DNA from: Brevibacillus dissolubilis | GTDB taxonomy: Bacteria; Bacillota; Bacilli; Brevibacillales; Brevibacillaceae | Direction: 5' to 3' | Assembly (NCBI RefSeq): GCF_006170445.1 | Contig: NZ_VCNA01000001.1 | Location: forward strand, 372,001 to 436,000 | Length of the DNA stretch: 64,000 bases | Shown: piece after piece, positions 1-8,190 of the stretch | Layout: each line of letters begins with the position of its first letter | How positions within the stretch are numbered: position 1 is the first letter of the stretch | Notes under the pieces: model-generated | The model's database searches: none | Told to the model about the DNA's origin: nothing | The model's input: the letters and a program-made list of their open reading frames with translations, nothing else | Position numbers and translations under genes: made by a program

Positions 1-201
1 TATCAGAAAGTTCGAACAAGAGATCACGCCCGTCCAGACTAACACTTCATCAGGATCGTGTACACCTAATTCTTCAACATATAACGCTAAAAAAGGCCCC
101 ATACTGGTAAAGTTCATCATCATGATACACTGGACCGCCATCATGGCCCAAAGAGTGGTTTTCCATGAGGAAGGTTCTTTCTCTGTTGCTTCTTGGCCCA
201 C
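1..201 (-). CDS. MFS transporter, N-terminal part (cut by window edge)
   Basis: Minus-strand reading frame that runs off the left edge, so only about the first 67 residues are visible. After a short polar N-terminus comes a hydrophobic stretch (WAMMAVQCIMMMNFTSMGPF) and then LALYVEELGV followed by a second hydrophobic run. This is the usual opening of a major facilitator superfamily transporter: TM1, a short loop, then TM2. I chose the GTG start at 201 because GGGAG at 211-215 lies nine bases upstream. An in-frame ATG at 210 abuts that GGAG directly and is too close to use it. The gene follows mrfB on the same strand after about 120 bp. Substrate unknown. Confidence 0.75.
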   Translation of the reverse strand, partial: MGQEATEKEPSSWKTTLWAMMAVQCIMMMNFTSMGPFLALYVEELGVHDPDEVLVWTGVISCSNFLI

Positions 202-320
202 GCTGTTCATCTCCCATTACTTGGATGTTCTTTGTTTGTATGTACCATTTTACCGAACCATGAGTAAAAAAGAAGCGACATTCCTCGAAGTGGAACACCG
301 CGTCATCGTATTGATTATGT

Positions 321-2087
321 TCAGTTAAACTTTTCTACCTTTTTTTGCAAACGTTCGATTCTCTTTTCGTGAGCTTGTTGCTCGGACTTGAGCTTACTAC
401 GCAACATCCCTGCTTTTTTCTTCCAAATATCAAACGCGTGCACGGAATAATGCAGTGCTTTTTCATAATCCTTGACGTGATGCTCATACAGTTTAGCAAC
501 TTCGATCAATACATCTTCGGGAATCAACAGAGAGTCCTGTTCATTCAGGTAGGCTTCCCAGGTGGCCAAGGCTTTGTCATTGGCTTTTTGCTTTTTATAG
601 AGATGTCCAATGGCGATCATCGCTTTTCCCCGCACGGCACTTGGGATGCTTTTTCTGTTGGAGATCGACTGGTATCGAAGAAGTGCTGCATCTACCTGAC
701 CTACTGCTTCGTACCATCTGGCAATCTCGTACTGTTCCTGTGGGGATGTGAGAAGGCTTTGATTCATACGAGTGGACGCCATGGAGTCGCTTATATCAGA
801 AGTAGAATTCTCACCTGTATGATCATTTGTATACATGTCTGTAGCAACATTGGCAAACACACTTGTTAAACCAGTCAGATTCTCGTCAGTGACGGTTCGG
901 CCTAACGAATGCTCCGCTGACTGAGTCTGCTCTTCATTGGTCTCCAGCAGCAACTTGGACATATGAATGTACAACGTAATCAACGACAGGACGTCCATCT
1001 CATTATGATGCAAGACACCCTGAATGATCTCGGGGTCCTTTTCTCTCAGGTAGTCAAAATAAAGCTCTGGCGCCATATAGCCGGGAACATCGTTGGTACG
1101 GTGCACACCGAGCTTTTCTTGTTCAATGATGAACATACGGCAGGATGGCAATTCGTTTTTCCATAGACGTCTGGCTCCATGCAACAGGTCATAGTGACCA
1201 AACGCCGGAAGTTGGGGAACCAAGTCACGGACAAGCGTGTGTCTCGTTTTCACCTGTGGCCAATCGAAGGCTTTTCCGTTGTACGTAACGAGATGGGTCA
1301 AATCCCTGGCATCGTTGAGAAAAGAGTTGTACAGCGGAACTTCTGCATGCGGGGCAGCCAAGTAATGCTGACGAACGACCACACTGTCCCCCTCGAAGCG
1401 GCAATACCCCAGTAGGAAGATGGTATTCCCCGTACCACCATGCAATCCGGTCGTTTCTGTATCAAAGAATAACAGCTTCTCAAGCGTATCCCGCGTACTG
1501 GCAAGGGGGTGGGTGTGTTCAGCCCTCTCCCATGCTTCCAGTACTTCGTAGATTTGCTCAAAACGATAATTTCCGTGCTGGTGTGTGATCGGATAACGAA
1601 CCTCACGCACCATGATATATTCATCGTCGAGGATGTAGGGAGAAGCTTGAAGATTATTCCACTTATCGATATACGGGATATGGATATCGGTGGCGGTAGC
1701 GGACGCAGGGTCTGTTGCAGGTTGAGGAGGGTACTGCTGTTCGATTCGTGATTCTACGTTCTGCTGCTCGGGTGACATCGCTAGCTGCTGCGCTGATGAT
1801 ATTACCGTCTGTTGCTCTACTGGTTTCACTAGCTGTTGCTCTACTAATCTCGATGTCTGAAACTCTGCTGATTTCACTGTCTCTTCCTCTTCAAACAGCT
1901 CAAAGTTCAACTGTGATTCAACAGATGATTCTTCTACATCAATCAAAGTTAACGAGATTCCCTCTTTATCTGTTACAGTTGACGTGACAGTCTTAGAAAT
2001 TTCAACCTTCTCCTTCTCTCCCCGCTCAACAGCGCCGAGTCCAGACATATGCCCCTTCAGTCGATTCAACTTATTTTTAAGAGACAT
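321..2087 (-). CDS. mrfB: MrfB (YprB) DEDD-type exonuclease with TPR tail
   Basis: 588-residue protein. Residues 1-60 are basic to acidic, and about 80-118 form a Q-rich linker with repeated EQQ units. The RNase H-like 3'-5' exonuclease domain starts near residue 205 with FFDTETTGL (D209, E211), followed by YNGKAFDWP and HNEMDVLSL, which supply the other acidic residues. The C-terminal third has TPR-like helices (EQYEIARWYEAVGQ and following). In B. subtilis the YprB/MrfB nuclease works with helicase MrfA in a nucleotide-excision pathway for mitomycin C damage. The ATG at 2087 is preceded by a GGGGGGAA ribosome site and overlaps the end of mrfA by 11 nt, so the two are translationally coupled. 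Confidence 0.9.
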   Translation of the reverse strand: MSLKNKLNRLKGHMSGLGAVERGEKEKVEISKTVTSTVTDKEGISLTLIDVEESSVESQLNFELFEEEETVKSAEFQTSRLVEQQLVKPVEQQTVISSAQQLAMSPEQQNVESRIEQQYPPQPATDPASATATDIHIPYIDKWNNLQASPYILDDEYIMVREVRYPITHQHGNYRFEQIYEVLEAWERAEHTHPLASTRDTLEKLLFFDTETTGLHGGTGNTIFLLGYCRFEGDSVVVRQHYLAAPHAEVPLYNSFLNDARDLTHLVTYNGKAFDWPQVKTRHTLVRDLVPQLPAFGHYDLLHGARRLWKNELPSCRMFIIEQEKLGVHRTNDVPGYMAPELYFDYLREKDPEIIQGVLHHNEMDVLSLITLYIHMSKLLLETNEEQTQSAEHSLGRTVTDENLTGLTSVFANVATDMYTNDHTGENSTSDISDSMASTRMNQSLLTSPQEQYEIARWYEAVGQVDAALLRYQSISNRKSIPSAVRGKAMIAIGHLYKKQKANDKALATWEAYLNEQDSLLIPEDVLIEVAKLYEHHVKDYEKALHYSVHAFDIWKKKAGMLRSKLKSEQQAHEKRIERLQKKVEKFN

Positions 2088-4359
2088 ACATACTTCCCCC
2101 CTGCGCGATCCGGAGCAGTGACAATGCCAACTCCTTGCTATCGTCTTCCACCGCTCCAACACATGACGGACACCCATCCCCACACGGACAAGAACTGATC
2201 AGCCGCTCTGCTTGGCTAAGAATCGTCGGCATCTCCTTGTACACCTGCTCACTTAATCCGATACCGCCTGGATAACGGTCATACAAAAAGATCGTTGGCT
2301 GCCCAGAATGAATCGCTTTGCGCTGCGGGATGACGTGCAGGTCTGCAGGATCACACATGACGAACAATGGGGCAACATGCTGCAGGACATGGGCCAGTCC
2401 AACCAGTCCGCGCTCTACTTCTTCTTTTCCCAGCGTATCTAGAACCGACTCTGCAAAGCTGATCCAAGCAGCATTGGTATGCAACTCTTCCTCAGGTAAG
2501 TGGATCGGACCAGAGCCGATATTTTCATGTGTTTCGAATTTGATCTTTTTAAAAATGGTAGCCATGGCGTTAACTGTAACCTCACCGTATGCCACCTCTG
2601 TCTGCGGCTGGGTAAGTGTCTGATCTTCCTCCAGCACCTTCAACTGCACAGCCAGATTAGCGTCGGTATAATAATCTACGGCCACTTCACGGACGTAGGC
2701 TTTCTTTTCCTCGTAATCAAGCTTTTCCACCTGAAATTGTGTTCCTTGATGAAGATAGATTGCTTCTTCATGCAAAAGCGTCATCGAACTGAATCGATCC
2801 ATCTCTCCGATCACACGCTCGTTGCCCCGCTCAGTAATGTCGATAATCACCACATTTTCCTGAGAAGCCGAACGCAAGCTGATGTTGTGCGCCGGAAATG
2901 ATTGATTCATCCAGAACCATTTGCCTTTTGCATAGTGAAGCACTTGCTCTTCCGTCAAAAATTCCAGAATCTCCACGATCTCAGCCTGACCGAAGTGTTC
3001 CCCTTCTTTGAAAGGGAGTTCGTACGCAGCACACTTGATATGGTCAACGAGAATAATCAGGTTGTCGGGATTAATCCGCGCTGACTCGGGACTGCGGTCA
3101 AAGAAATACTCCGGATGCTGAATCACATATTGATCCAATGGTGTCGAACTGCCCACCATCACCACAACTGATTCACCCTGACGGCGACCAGCACGGCCCG
3201 CCTGTTGCCATGTACTCGCTACCGAACCGGGATACCCTGTGATGACGCAAGCCTGCAATTGACCGATATCGACACCAAGCTCCAGCGCGTTCGTACTGAC
3301 GACACCCATAATGTCACCACGTCGCAGACCCTTTTCGATCTCGCGTCGTTGGCTTGGCAGATAACCACCACGATATCCTTGGATGGTTTTTGGGCCTAGT
3401 TTCTTTTTGATCAGCTCCTGAAGATATTTGAGCAGGATCTCCACACGCACACGGCTTCTGGCAAACAGGATCGTCTGGATTCCATTGGTCAAAAATTTCT
3501 CGGTAATGTCACGTGCCTCCAACGTGGCACTGCGTCGGATATTGAGCTGATGATTGACCACAGGCGGATTATAGAAAATAAAATGCTTTTTCCCTGTAGG
3601 AGCACCATTATTGTTAACCAGCTCCATTTTTTCCTCAGTCAACGCTTCTGCCAGCTCTTTCGGGTTAGCAATGGTTGCAGAGGTACAGATAAACTGGGGG
3701 TTGCTCCCATAGTAAGCACAGATCCGCTTCAGTCGGCGAATCACATTGGCGACATGACTGCCAAAAACCCCACGATAGGTATGCAGCTCATCGATCACGA
3801 CAAATTTGAGATGCTCAAAAAACGATACCCACTTGGTATGGTGCGGCAGAATAGCGGAGTGGAGCATGTCTGGATTGGTAATAACGATATTCCCCGCTTG
3901 GCGAACCATGGTACGGATATTAGCCGGGGTATCACCGTCATAGGTCTCCGATTTGATTGACATGCCCATCTCCGTAATCAACTCATGCAGCTCGCTTTTT
4001 TGGTCTTGCGCGAGTGCTTTGGTCGGGAACAGATACAAGGCGCGCGCCTGAGAGTCTTCCGAGAGCTTCTGCAAAACAGGCAAATGATAGCACATGCTTT
4101 TACCCGATGCGGTCGGAGTCACGGCTACAATGTTTTTCCCTTCACTCACATGGCGAAAGGACGTCTCTTGATGCGTATATAAGGAAGAAATCCCGCGCTT
4201 GCTAAGCGTCTCACATATTCGCGGGTCCATAGTAGTTGGGAAAGGCACAGTTTGTGCTTGACGCGGTTCTACGGTATGCCAATGAATTATATTTTGCTTC
4301 ATCCGTTCGTCCTGTCGAAACTCATCCAACAGTTCGGATATGGTCAATTTGGTATACAC
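2077..4359 (-). CDS. mrfA: MrfA (YprA) DEAD/DEAH-box DNA helicase with C-terminal Cys motif
   Basis: 760-residue SF2 helicase. Walker A is TPTASGKS at residues 81-88, DEAH-like motif II is DELH at 190-193, and motif VI is in WQQAGRAGRRQG. The C-terminus has the four-cysteine CPCGDGCPSC signature of the MrfA zinc-binding (DUF1998/MZB) domain. B. subtilis MrfA translocates 3'-5' and pairs with nuclease MrfB in mitomycin C repair. Translation starts at GTG 4359 behind AAGGTGATG. The gene is first in an operon with mrfB, and its promoter contains an SOS-box-like sequence, annotated separately. Length and motif order match the family. Confidence 0.93.
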   Translation of the reverse strand: MYTKLTISELLDEFRQDERMKQNIIHWHTVEPRQAQTVPFPTTMDPRICETLSKRGISSLYTHQETSFRHVSEGKNIVAVTPTASGKSMCYHLPVLQKLSEDSQARALYLFPTKALAQDQKSELHELITEMGMSIKSETYDGDTPANIRTMVRQAGNIVITNPDMLHSAILPHHTKWVSFFEHLKFVVIDELHTYRGVFGSHVANVIRRLKRICAYYGSNPQFICTSATIANPKELAEALTEEKMELVNNNGAPTGKKHFIFYNPPVVNHQLNIRRSATLEARDITEKFLTNGIQTILFARSRVRVEILLKYLQELIKKKLGPKTIQGYRGGYLPSQRREIEKGLRRGDIMGVVSTNALELGVDIGQLQACVITGYPGSVASTWQQAGRAGRRQGESVVVMVGSSTPLDQYVIQHPEYFFDRSPESARINPDNLIILVDHIKCAAYELPFKEGEHFGQAEIVEILEFLTEEQVLHYAKGKWFWMNQSFPAHNISLRSASQENVVIIDITERGNERVIGEMDRFSSMTLLHEEAIYLHQGTQFQVEKLDYEEKKAYVREVAVDYYTDANLAVQLKVLEEDQTLTQPQTEVAYGEVTVNAMATIFKKIKFETHENIGSGPIHLPEEELHTNAAWISFAESVLDTLGKEEVERGLVGLAHVLQHVAPLFVMCDPADLHVIPQRKAIHSGQPTIFLYDRYPGGIGLSEQVYKEMPTILSQAERLISSCPCGDGCPSCVGAVEDDSKELALSLLRIAQGGSMYVS

Positions 4360-4384
4360 GAATCATCACCTTCTTCTCTATTCT

Positions 4385-4413
4385 ATTGTACGAATAGACG
4401 TTCGGTGTGTAAA
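4385..4413 (-). promoter_or_regulatory. mrfA promoter with a near-consensus LexA/DinR box in the spacer
   Basis: Read on the minus strand: -35 TTTACA (4408-4413), a 17-bp spacer and -10 TACAAT (4385-4390). The spacer contains CGAACGTCTATTCG (4391-4404), one mismatch from the Gram-positive SOS consensus CGAAC-N4-GTTCG. A repressor bound there would block RNA polymerase. The promoter match is direct; LexA control is inferred. Confidence 0.6.
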
Positions 4414-4494
4414 TCTATTTATTTGTTGCCCCATTTTTGTTTATAATACGAATACTAGCTTTTGTTAGTCGTTTCCAAGAAAGGAATTGGTTTT

Positions 4495-5649
4495 GTGTCC
4501 GCTGTTATACAAATTTTGCGTGCCTATGATTATTTTTACTTTTCGTTGCTGGCTATGTTTATCTCCTTTTTACCAGTTTATCTAAGCGCCCAAGGATTCT
4601 CCGCCACCCAGATTGGAGCAGTCATTGGGACGGGAGCGTTTATCGGAATTTTGTCCCAGCCGCTCTGGGGCTTCATTAGCGATAAAGGTAAAACGATTAA
4701 AAAAGTTCTGATTCTGATGCTCGCTATCTCTGTCGTCGTCGGTACACTGTTGTTTCGGTCCTCGGGATTTTTCACACTGTACCTGTTAGCCGGTTTGATG
4801 TATTTCTTTTACTTGCCGACAGATCCGTTGACCGAAAGTTTGAACTACCAATTAGCCCAAAAAGAAAAGGTCAGTTTTGGAGCTGTCCGTACATTTGGAG
4901 CGATCGGTTATGCAACTACTTCTCTAATGGCAGGCTATATCGCCAGTGCCTTTGGTATCACGATCCTTGGGTGGATGTATCTTGCTTTTGGCTTGCTTAC
5001 TGTCTTGTTAGCGTGGCGGCTTCCAGATGTACCGACAGTCTCCAAACCCGTCGCGTTCAGTAGTTTGGCTGCATTCTTCAAGCATAGCCGTGCCGTTCGC
5101 TTTTTTATTGTCGTGCTGTTGATGGCGCTCCCCCATCGGATGAATGATATCTTTTTGGGTGTCTATATTCAGAGTATTGGCGGTACTACTGGACAAGTCG
5201 GACTCGCTTGGTTTATTTCGGCGGCAAGTGAAGCTTTATTTTTTGCGTGGAGTGCCCGCTTCTTACGATCAGGAAGAGAACTCAATCTGATCATCATTGC
5301 AGCAGGTCTTTATGCGCTGCGTTATATAGCGACAGCCCTTGCCCCTGGGCCTGAGTGGGTGGCATTTCTGCAATTGCTCCAAGGTGTGACGTTTGTTATC
5401 TTTTATACGGCAGCTATCCAGTATTTGTACGGGATCATACCAGAAGAATGGAAATCAACTGGACAGATGGTACTGGCTGTTCTCTTTTTCGGGGTCTCAG
5501 GGATTGTCGGTTCGTTTGTCGGCGGATGGATCTTTGACACATTCGGTGGAGCCAGTCTATACAATGTGATGGCCGTGCTCTCCGTGATCGGACTGATTGC
5601 AGGTGGTGTCATGTTCCGTAAAAAAGGAGTGGAAGCTGGACAAATATAG
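4495..5649 (+). CDS. MFS transporter, MFS_1-like family
   Basis: 384-residue, twelve-helix major facilitator protein related to the MFS_1_like/nucleoside-H+ symporter group. It has the TM2-3 signature PLWGFISDKGKTIKK and a second-half counterpart in FGVSGIVGSFVGGWIFD. It sits in the cytoplasmic membrane; substrate not predictable. I chose GTG 4495 because AAAGGA lies nine bases upstream, whereas a TTG at 4462 lacks a ribosome site. A perfect TATAAT (4442-4447) lies upstream with only a weak -35. The gene is divergent from mrfA and ends at a strong bidirectional terminator. Confidence 0.85.
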   Translation: MSAVIQILRAYDYFYFSLLAMFISFLPVYLSAQGFSATQIGAVIGTGAFIGILSQPLWGFISDKGKTIKKVLILMLAISVVVGTLLFRSSGFFTLYLLAGLMYFFYLPTDPLTESLNYQLAQKEKVSFGAVRTFGAIGYATTSLMAGYIASAFGITILGWMYLAFGLLTVLLAWRLPDVPTVSKPVAFSSLAAFFKHSRAVRFFIVVLLMALPHRMNDIFLGVYIQSIGGTTGQVGLAWFISAASEALFFAWSARFLRSGRELNLIIIAAGLYALRYIATALAPGPEWVAFLQLLQGVTFVIFYTAAIQYLYGIIPEEWKSTGQMVLAVLFFGVSGIVGSFVGGWIFDTFGGASLYNVMAVLSVIGLIAGGVMFRKKGVEAGQI

Positions 5650-5656
5650 TGGTAAG

Positions 5657-5711
5657 AAAAAAAGGATGCTCACGGAACACTGTTCAAACTCCGTGTAAGG
5701 CATCCTTTTTG
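5657..5711. terminator. Bidirectional rho-independent terminator
   Basis: AAAAAGGATGC, a short gap, CACGGA, a loop, TCCGTG, then GCATCCTTTTT. The arms pair over about 17 bp and have an A-run on one side and a T-run on the other, so the element can end both the plus-strand MFS gene and the minus-strand gene at 5734. Confidence 0.85.
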
Positions 5712-5733
5712 TTTGCACATCTAGATAGTAGTC

Positions 5734-6162
5734 TTAGGACGAATATGAGGTTAGATGAATGATTAACGAATCCCCCATTTTGGTCACACTCCAGTTGTTT
5801 GACAAAACCTTCTGTAACCATTCCTCATCCGCACCGCTTAATTTGATCTCTTTCAACGATTCGTTTTGATCTATGTAACCTTCGCCTTCTTTTAAGCCGA
5901 ATCTGGCTTCGAGTAAGGTTTTGATCCCGTTAATCGTTGCGAATTTGATTTGATATCCTTCTGTGATGGCTTGCTCGAACTCATCTTTATGATCACGGGC
6001 AAACTCAAACAAGGACGAAAAATTGATCTCACCACTGCCAACCTTTTCGAATGCCTTATTGTCACCATTCCCTGCATAGGTGATGATCTCTTCATCTAAA
6101 AAACCGTGGGCACGTAAGAGTTCAATTCGTACTACTAACGGTTGAGAAAGTTTTATCGCCAT
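5734..6162 (-). CDS. Uncharacterised 142-residue protein downstream of rsr
   Basis: Small soluble acidic protein with no signal peptide or membrane helix. The first 40 residues look helical (LVVRIELLRAHGFLDEEII); the rest alternates charged helices and ends in a beta-like stretch (DSLIIHLTSY). I do not recognise a family. It has a good ribosome site (AAGGGGTG) and lies only 81 bp after rsr on the same strand, before a shared terminator, so it is probably the last gene of the Ro60 operon. Function unknown; a role as Ro60/Y RNA partner is possible only by position. Confidence 0.75.
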   Translation of the reverse strand: MAIKLSQPLVVRIELLRAHGFLDEEIITYAGNGDNKAFEKVGSGEINFSSLFEFARDHKDEFEQAITEGYQIKFATINGIKTLLEARFGLKEGEGYIDQNESLKEIKLSGADEEWLQKVLSNNWSVTKMGDSLIIHLTSYSS

Positions 6163-6243
6163 TTAGAACACCCCTTTTTCTTCCATTATAGACCTGTTCT
6201 TGCGATCTTCCCATTGGTTTTTCCGGAAAGGTCTGTATGTTTC

Positions 6244-7740
6244 CTATCGTTGACCGGCTAGATCAACACTCCTGACCTTCTCCACCATACTCCCATAGCC
6301 TTGTGTCTCTTGTGAAATATAGCTGAGTACAGCTTCACTCCAGCCATAAATGTAATGGGTGATTGGATCTGTCGCAGGAACCATCGCATGGCGATAAGGG
6401 GCTATATCGATGACAAACGCTTTTGTATTCGGATTGAGCTGTTGCCGGTATTTTTTGAGTTCACGATAGAACGGACTGCCCGAGTTTTGCTGCTCGTCGG
6501 TGATAATGATGATGTTGTCGACTTTTATTTGATCCTCCCTAAGTTTCCGTACTGGTGCACCTGTGTCAGTACCTCCCCGTGCCCTGATTTGGCTTGCCTG
6601 TGTGATGATGCTGTCATGCAGGGAGGGACGGGCATCGTCAACACGCGTGTCAAATAACCAAAAGAGGCCGTTTCCTTTTGTCTTCTTATAGAGAGAGACA
6701 GCGAAAAGGGAGCCTGTGCGGAGGTACTCTCCGTTCATGGAACCAGATATATCGAGGAAAATAGCTGTTTTTCCTGCTAGATCAGGCAGGTTGTCAAACG
6801 TCAATTCCACCGCCTGACGCAATGAATCTTGAATGAGAGCGTCTTTTACTTGGTAAAAGGCATTGAGAAAACGAAACGGCAAAATCTTGGTTCTGCGTAA
6901 AGCCTCTCTGTCGGTCAGGCGCTCCATAATATAGGAACGGTTCTCCTCAAGCACCCCTGCACGGTCTAGAGCATTGAGGTTGCGTAAAAGAGCCAGCGTT
7001 GGCATTTGTTCTAACAGGGCAGTCCATATTGATGGTGTCGGCTGAATCACTCCCGTCACCACTTCGAACGGGAGCCGTCCTTCAGCAATACATGAAATGA
7101 TTGCTGCCTCAGTGTCGGCCCGCTTGAGTTGTTCCCATGCAGTGATTTGGGGAAGTGCTTCCAACGAGGTTGGCTTTCCTAGCAGGTAGCGAAACAGTGC
7201 CTGCTGCTGGTCTGTTTCTGGCTTGGGATGTGTCGTATTGATCACGTCTGTCAGGTTATATCCACGACCACGTCCGTTATATTTGATCGCCCAGTATTCG
7301 CTGGTACGGCAGAGGAAACGGTTGATCTGACGTTTGATGGCCCGTCCTCCTTGTCCGCGTCCTTGGCTTTTTAGGATAGTAAGAAAGTCAAAAAGATCAG
7401 AAGGGATGAGGATTACTCTTGGGAACACGGCATCGAGCAGATCAGGGCGAGCTTGTGACAGTAACGTTAATCCAAGAATCGGCTGCAACCGCATATAGCC
7501 TTCGTGGCGGGCGGTGATGAGAGCTTTAGCCATAAACTCAGGATCGTACTCTATCATGGCCTGATGCATATCCATCGCCTCATCAAGTAATTCCGACTGA
7601 TCCGTATAATACGTATTCCCAAGTGTATTCGTGAGCAATGTCTGAAGGTATTGCTCTTCCAGTGAACGTTCGTAAGCGGGATAGCCCTCGTGATTTGATT
7701 TTGAATTCCGGGCTGCAAATATTTTTAAGACATTTCCCAT
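6244..7740 (-). CDS. rsr: Ro60 orthologue (Rsr), TROVE plus VWA domains
   Basis: 498-residue protein. Residues about 20-310 match the alpha-helical TROVE ring domain (EYDPEFMAKALITARHEGYM near 64-83, ILPFRFLNAFYQ at 286-297). Residues 325-498 form a von Willebrand A domain with an intact MIDAS: DISGSMNG at 330-337, then the RGGTDTG motif and IIIITDEQQN. Ro60 proteins are RNA-binding rings that hold misfolded RNAs and Y RNAs; in Deinococcus the Y RNA tethers Ro60 to PNPase. I chose ATG 7740 behind GGGGAGAG; an in-frame TTG at 7758 overlaps that ribosome site. Two Y RNA candidates lie immediately upstream on the same strand. Confidence 0.95.
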   Translation of the reverse strand: MGNVLKIFAARNSKSNHEGYPAYERSLEEQYLQTLLTNTLGNTYYTDQSELLDEAMDMHQAMIEYDPEFMAKALITARHEGYMRLQPILGLTLLSQARPDLLDAVFPRVILIPSDLFDFLTILKSQGRGQGGRAIKRQINRFLCRTSEYWAIKYNGRGRGYNLTDVINTTHPKPETDQQQALFRYLLGKPTSLEALPQITAWEQLKRADTEAAIISCIAEGRLPFEVVTGVIQPTPSIWTALLEQMPTLALLRNLNALDRAGVLEENRSYIMERLTDREALRRTKILPFRFLNAFYQVKDALIQDSLRQAVELTFDNLPDLAGKTAIFLDISGSMNGEYLRTGSLFAVSLYKKTKGNGLFWLFDTRVDDARPSLHDSIITQASQIRARGGTDTGAPVRKLREDQIKVDNIIIITDEQQNSGSPFYRELKKYRQQLNPNTKAFVIDIAPYRHAMVPATDPITHYIYGWSEAVLSYISQETQGYGSMVEKVRSVDLAGQR

Positions 7741-7781
7741 CTTACTCTCCCCTTCCAATGTCTTGCTAAAGACATAAAGAT

Positions 7782-7890
7782 GACAGGTGAGGAAATGGTG
7801 AGAAGGTGTTTGGGATTCAAACCCGAAGGAGCTCCTTTGCCCCTTTTTCCATTAGAATTAGAAGTAGCCCTCTCAGGCGCCTCACCTGTC
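7782..7890 (-). ncRNA. Candidate Y RNA 2 (rsr-proximal)
   Basis: About 109 nt on the rsr strand. The ends pair perfectly over 11 bp (GACAGGTGAGG with CCTCACCTGTC). After a short internal loop comes a second helix, TGAGAGGG with CCTTCTCA (7868-7875/7799-7806). The 5' strand (TGAGGCG, AGGG, TACTTC) and the 3' CATTTC match Y RNA 1 at the same structural places, while the paired bases differ and still pair. The apical part holds the palindromic AAGGAGCTCCTT and a T-loop-like GGGTTTGAATCCC. Position next to Ro60 and the end-pairing stem are the defining bacterial Y RNA features. Exact ends are inferred from the stem. Confidence 0.75.
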
Positions 7891-7906
7891 TGTTGAATAA
7901 TTGAAC

Positions 7907-8038
7907 GTGCGAAGAAATTGTTAACTTGGAAAGGTACAATGAATATGCTCTACCTACTGAGCTACCCTGCCGAAACAAGGACCGGAATCGAACCGGCGAC
8001 ACTATCCTCACGAAGTAACCCTTCCGTACGCCTCGCAC
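7907..8038 (-). ncRNA. Candidate Y RNA 1 with circularly permuted tRNA-like module (YrlA-type)
   Basis: About 132 nt. The ends form an 8-bp helix, GTGCGAGG/CTTCGCAC (8031-8038/7907-7914). An internal loop follows, then GGAAGGGTTAC/GTACCTTTCC with one bulge (8015-8025/7928-7937). The apical domain mimics tRNA in permuted order: a T-arm GCCGG-TTCGATT-CCGGT (7981-7997), an acceptor-like stem CCTTG/CAGGG closed by a TTTCGG loop (7965-7980), the usual TA linker, and a D-arm GCTC-AGTAGGTA-GAGC (7947-7962). This is the architecture described for YrlA RNAs beside Ro60. It is not a functional tRNA, since no anticodon arm or CCA end is present. Confidence 0.88.
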
Positions 8039-8123
8039 ATCCTTATCATGCCAGATCATTCCTTAGCTGAACATGGCAGAAGTATTACGAGTCAGGTATT
8101 TTTGTCCCAAATCCATCAAAAAT

Positions 8124-8157
8124 GGCGTTGACAGTCCCAACGCCAAACGAGTACGAT
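8124..8157 (+). promoter_or_regulatory. Promoter of the WYL genes with overlapping palindrome
   Basis: Consensus -35 TTGACA (8128-8133), 18-bp spacer, -10 TACGAT (8152-8157). A perfect 7-bp inverted repeat, GGCGTTG-N7-CAACGCC (8124-8144), covers the -35 box and is placed like a repressor operator. Autoregulation by the WYL protein is inference. The predicted transcript start near 8164 supports a start codon at 8173 or 8191 rather than at 8122. Confidence 0.55.
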
Positions 8158-8190
8158 GTTGACAAAACCCACATGCGAACAGGTGATCCG

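Noticed and set aside
7740-7758. TTG at 7758 as the rsr start
   Set aside because: It overlaps the only good ribosome site; ATG 7740 has correct spacing.
7947-7997. A functional tRNA gene
   Set aside because: The T-arm precedes the D-arm, there is no anticodon arm, no acceptor 3' end and no CCA; it fits a tRNA mimic instead.
7817-8059. An 80-residue minus-strand open frame over the Y RNA region
   Set aside because: It runs through both conserved RNA stems and the tRNA-like module, has no convincing ribosome site and its protein sequence is low quality.
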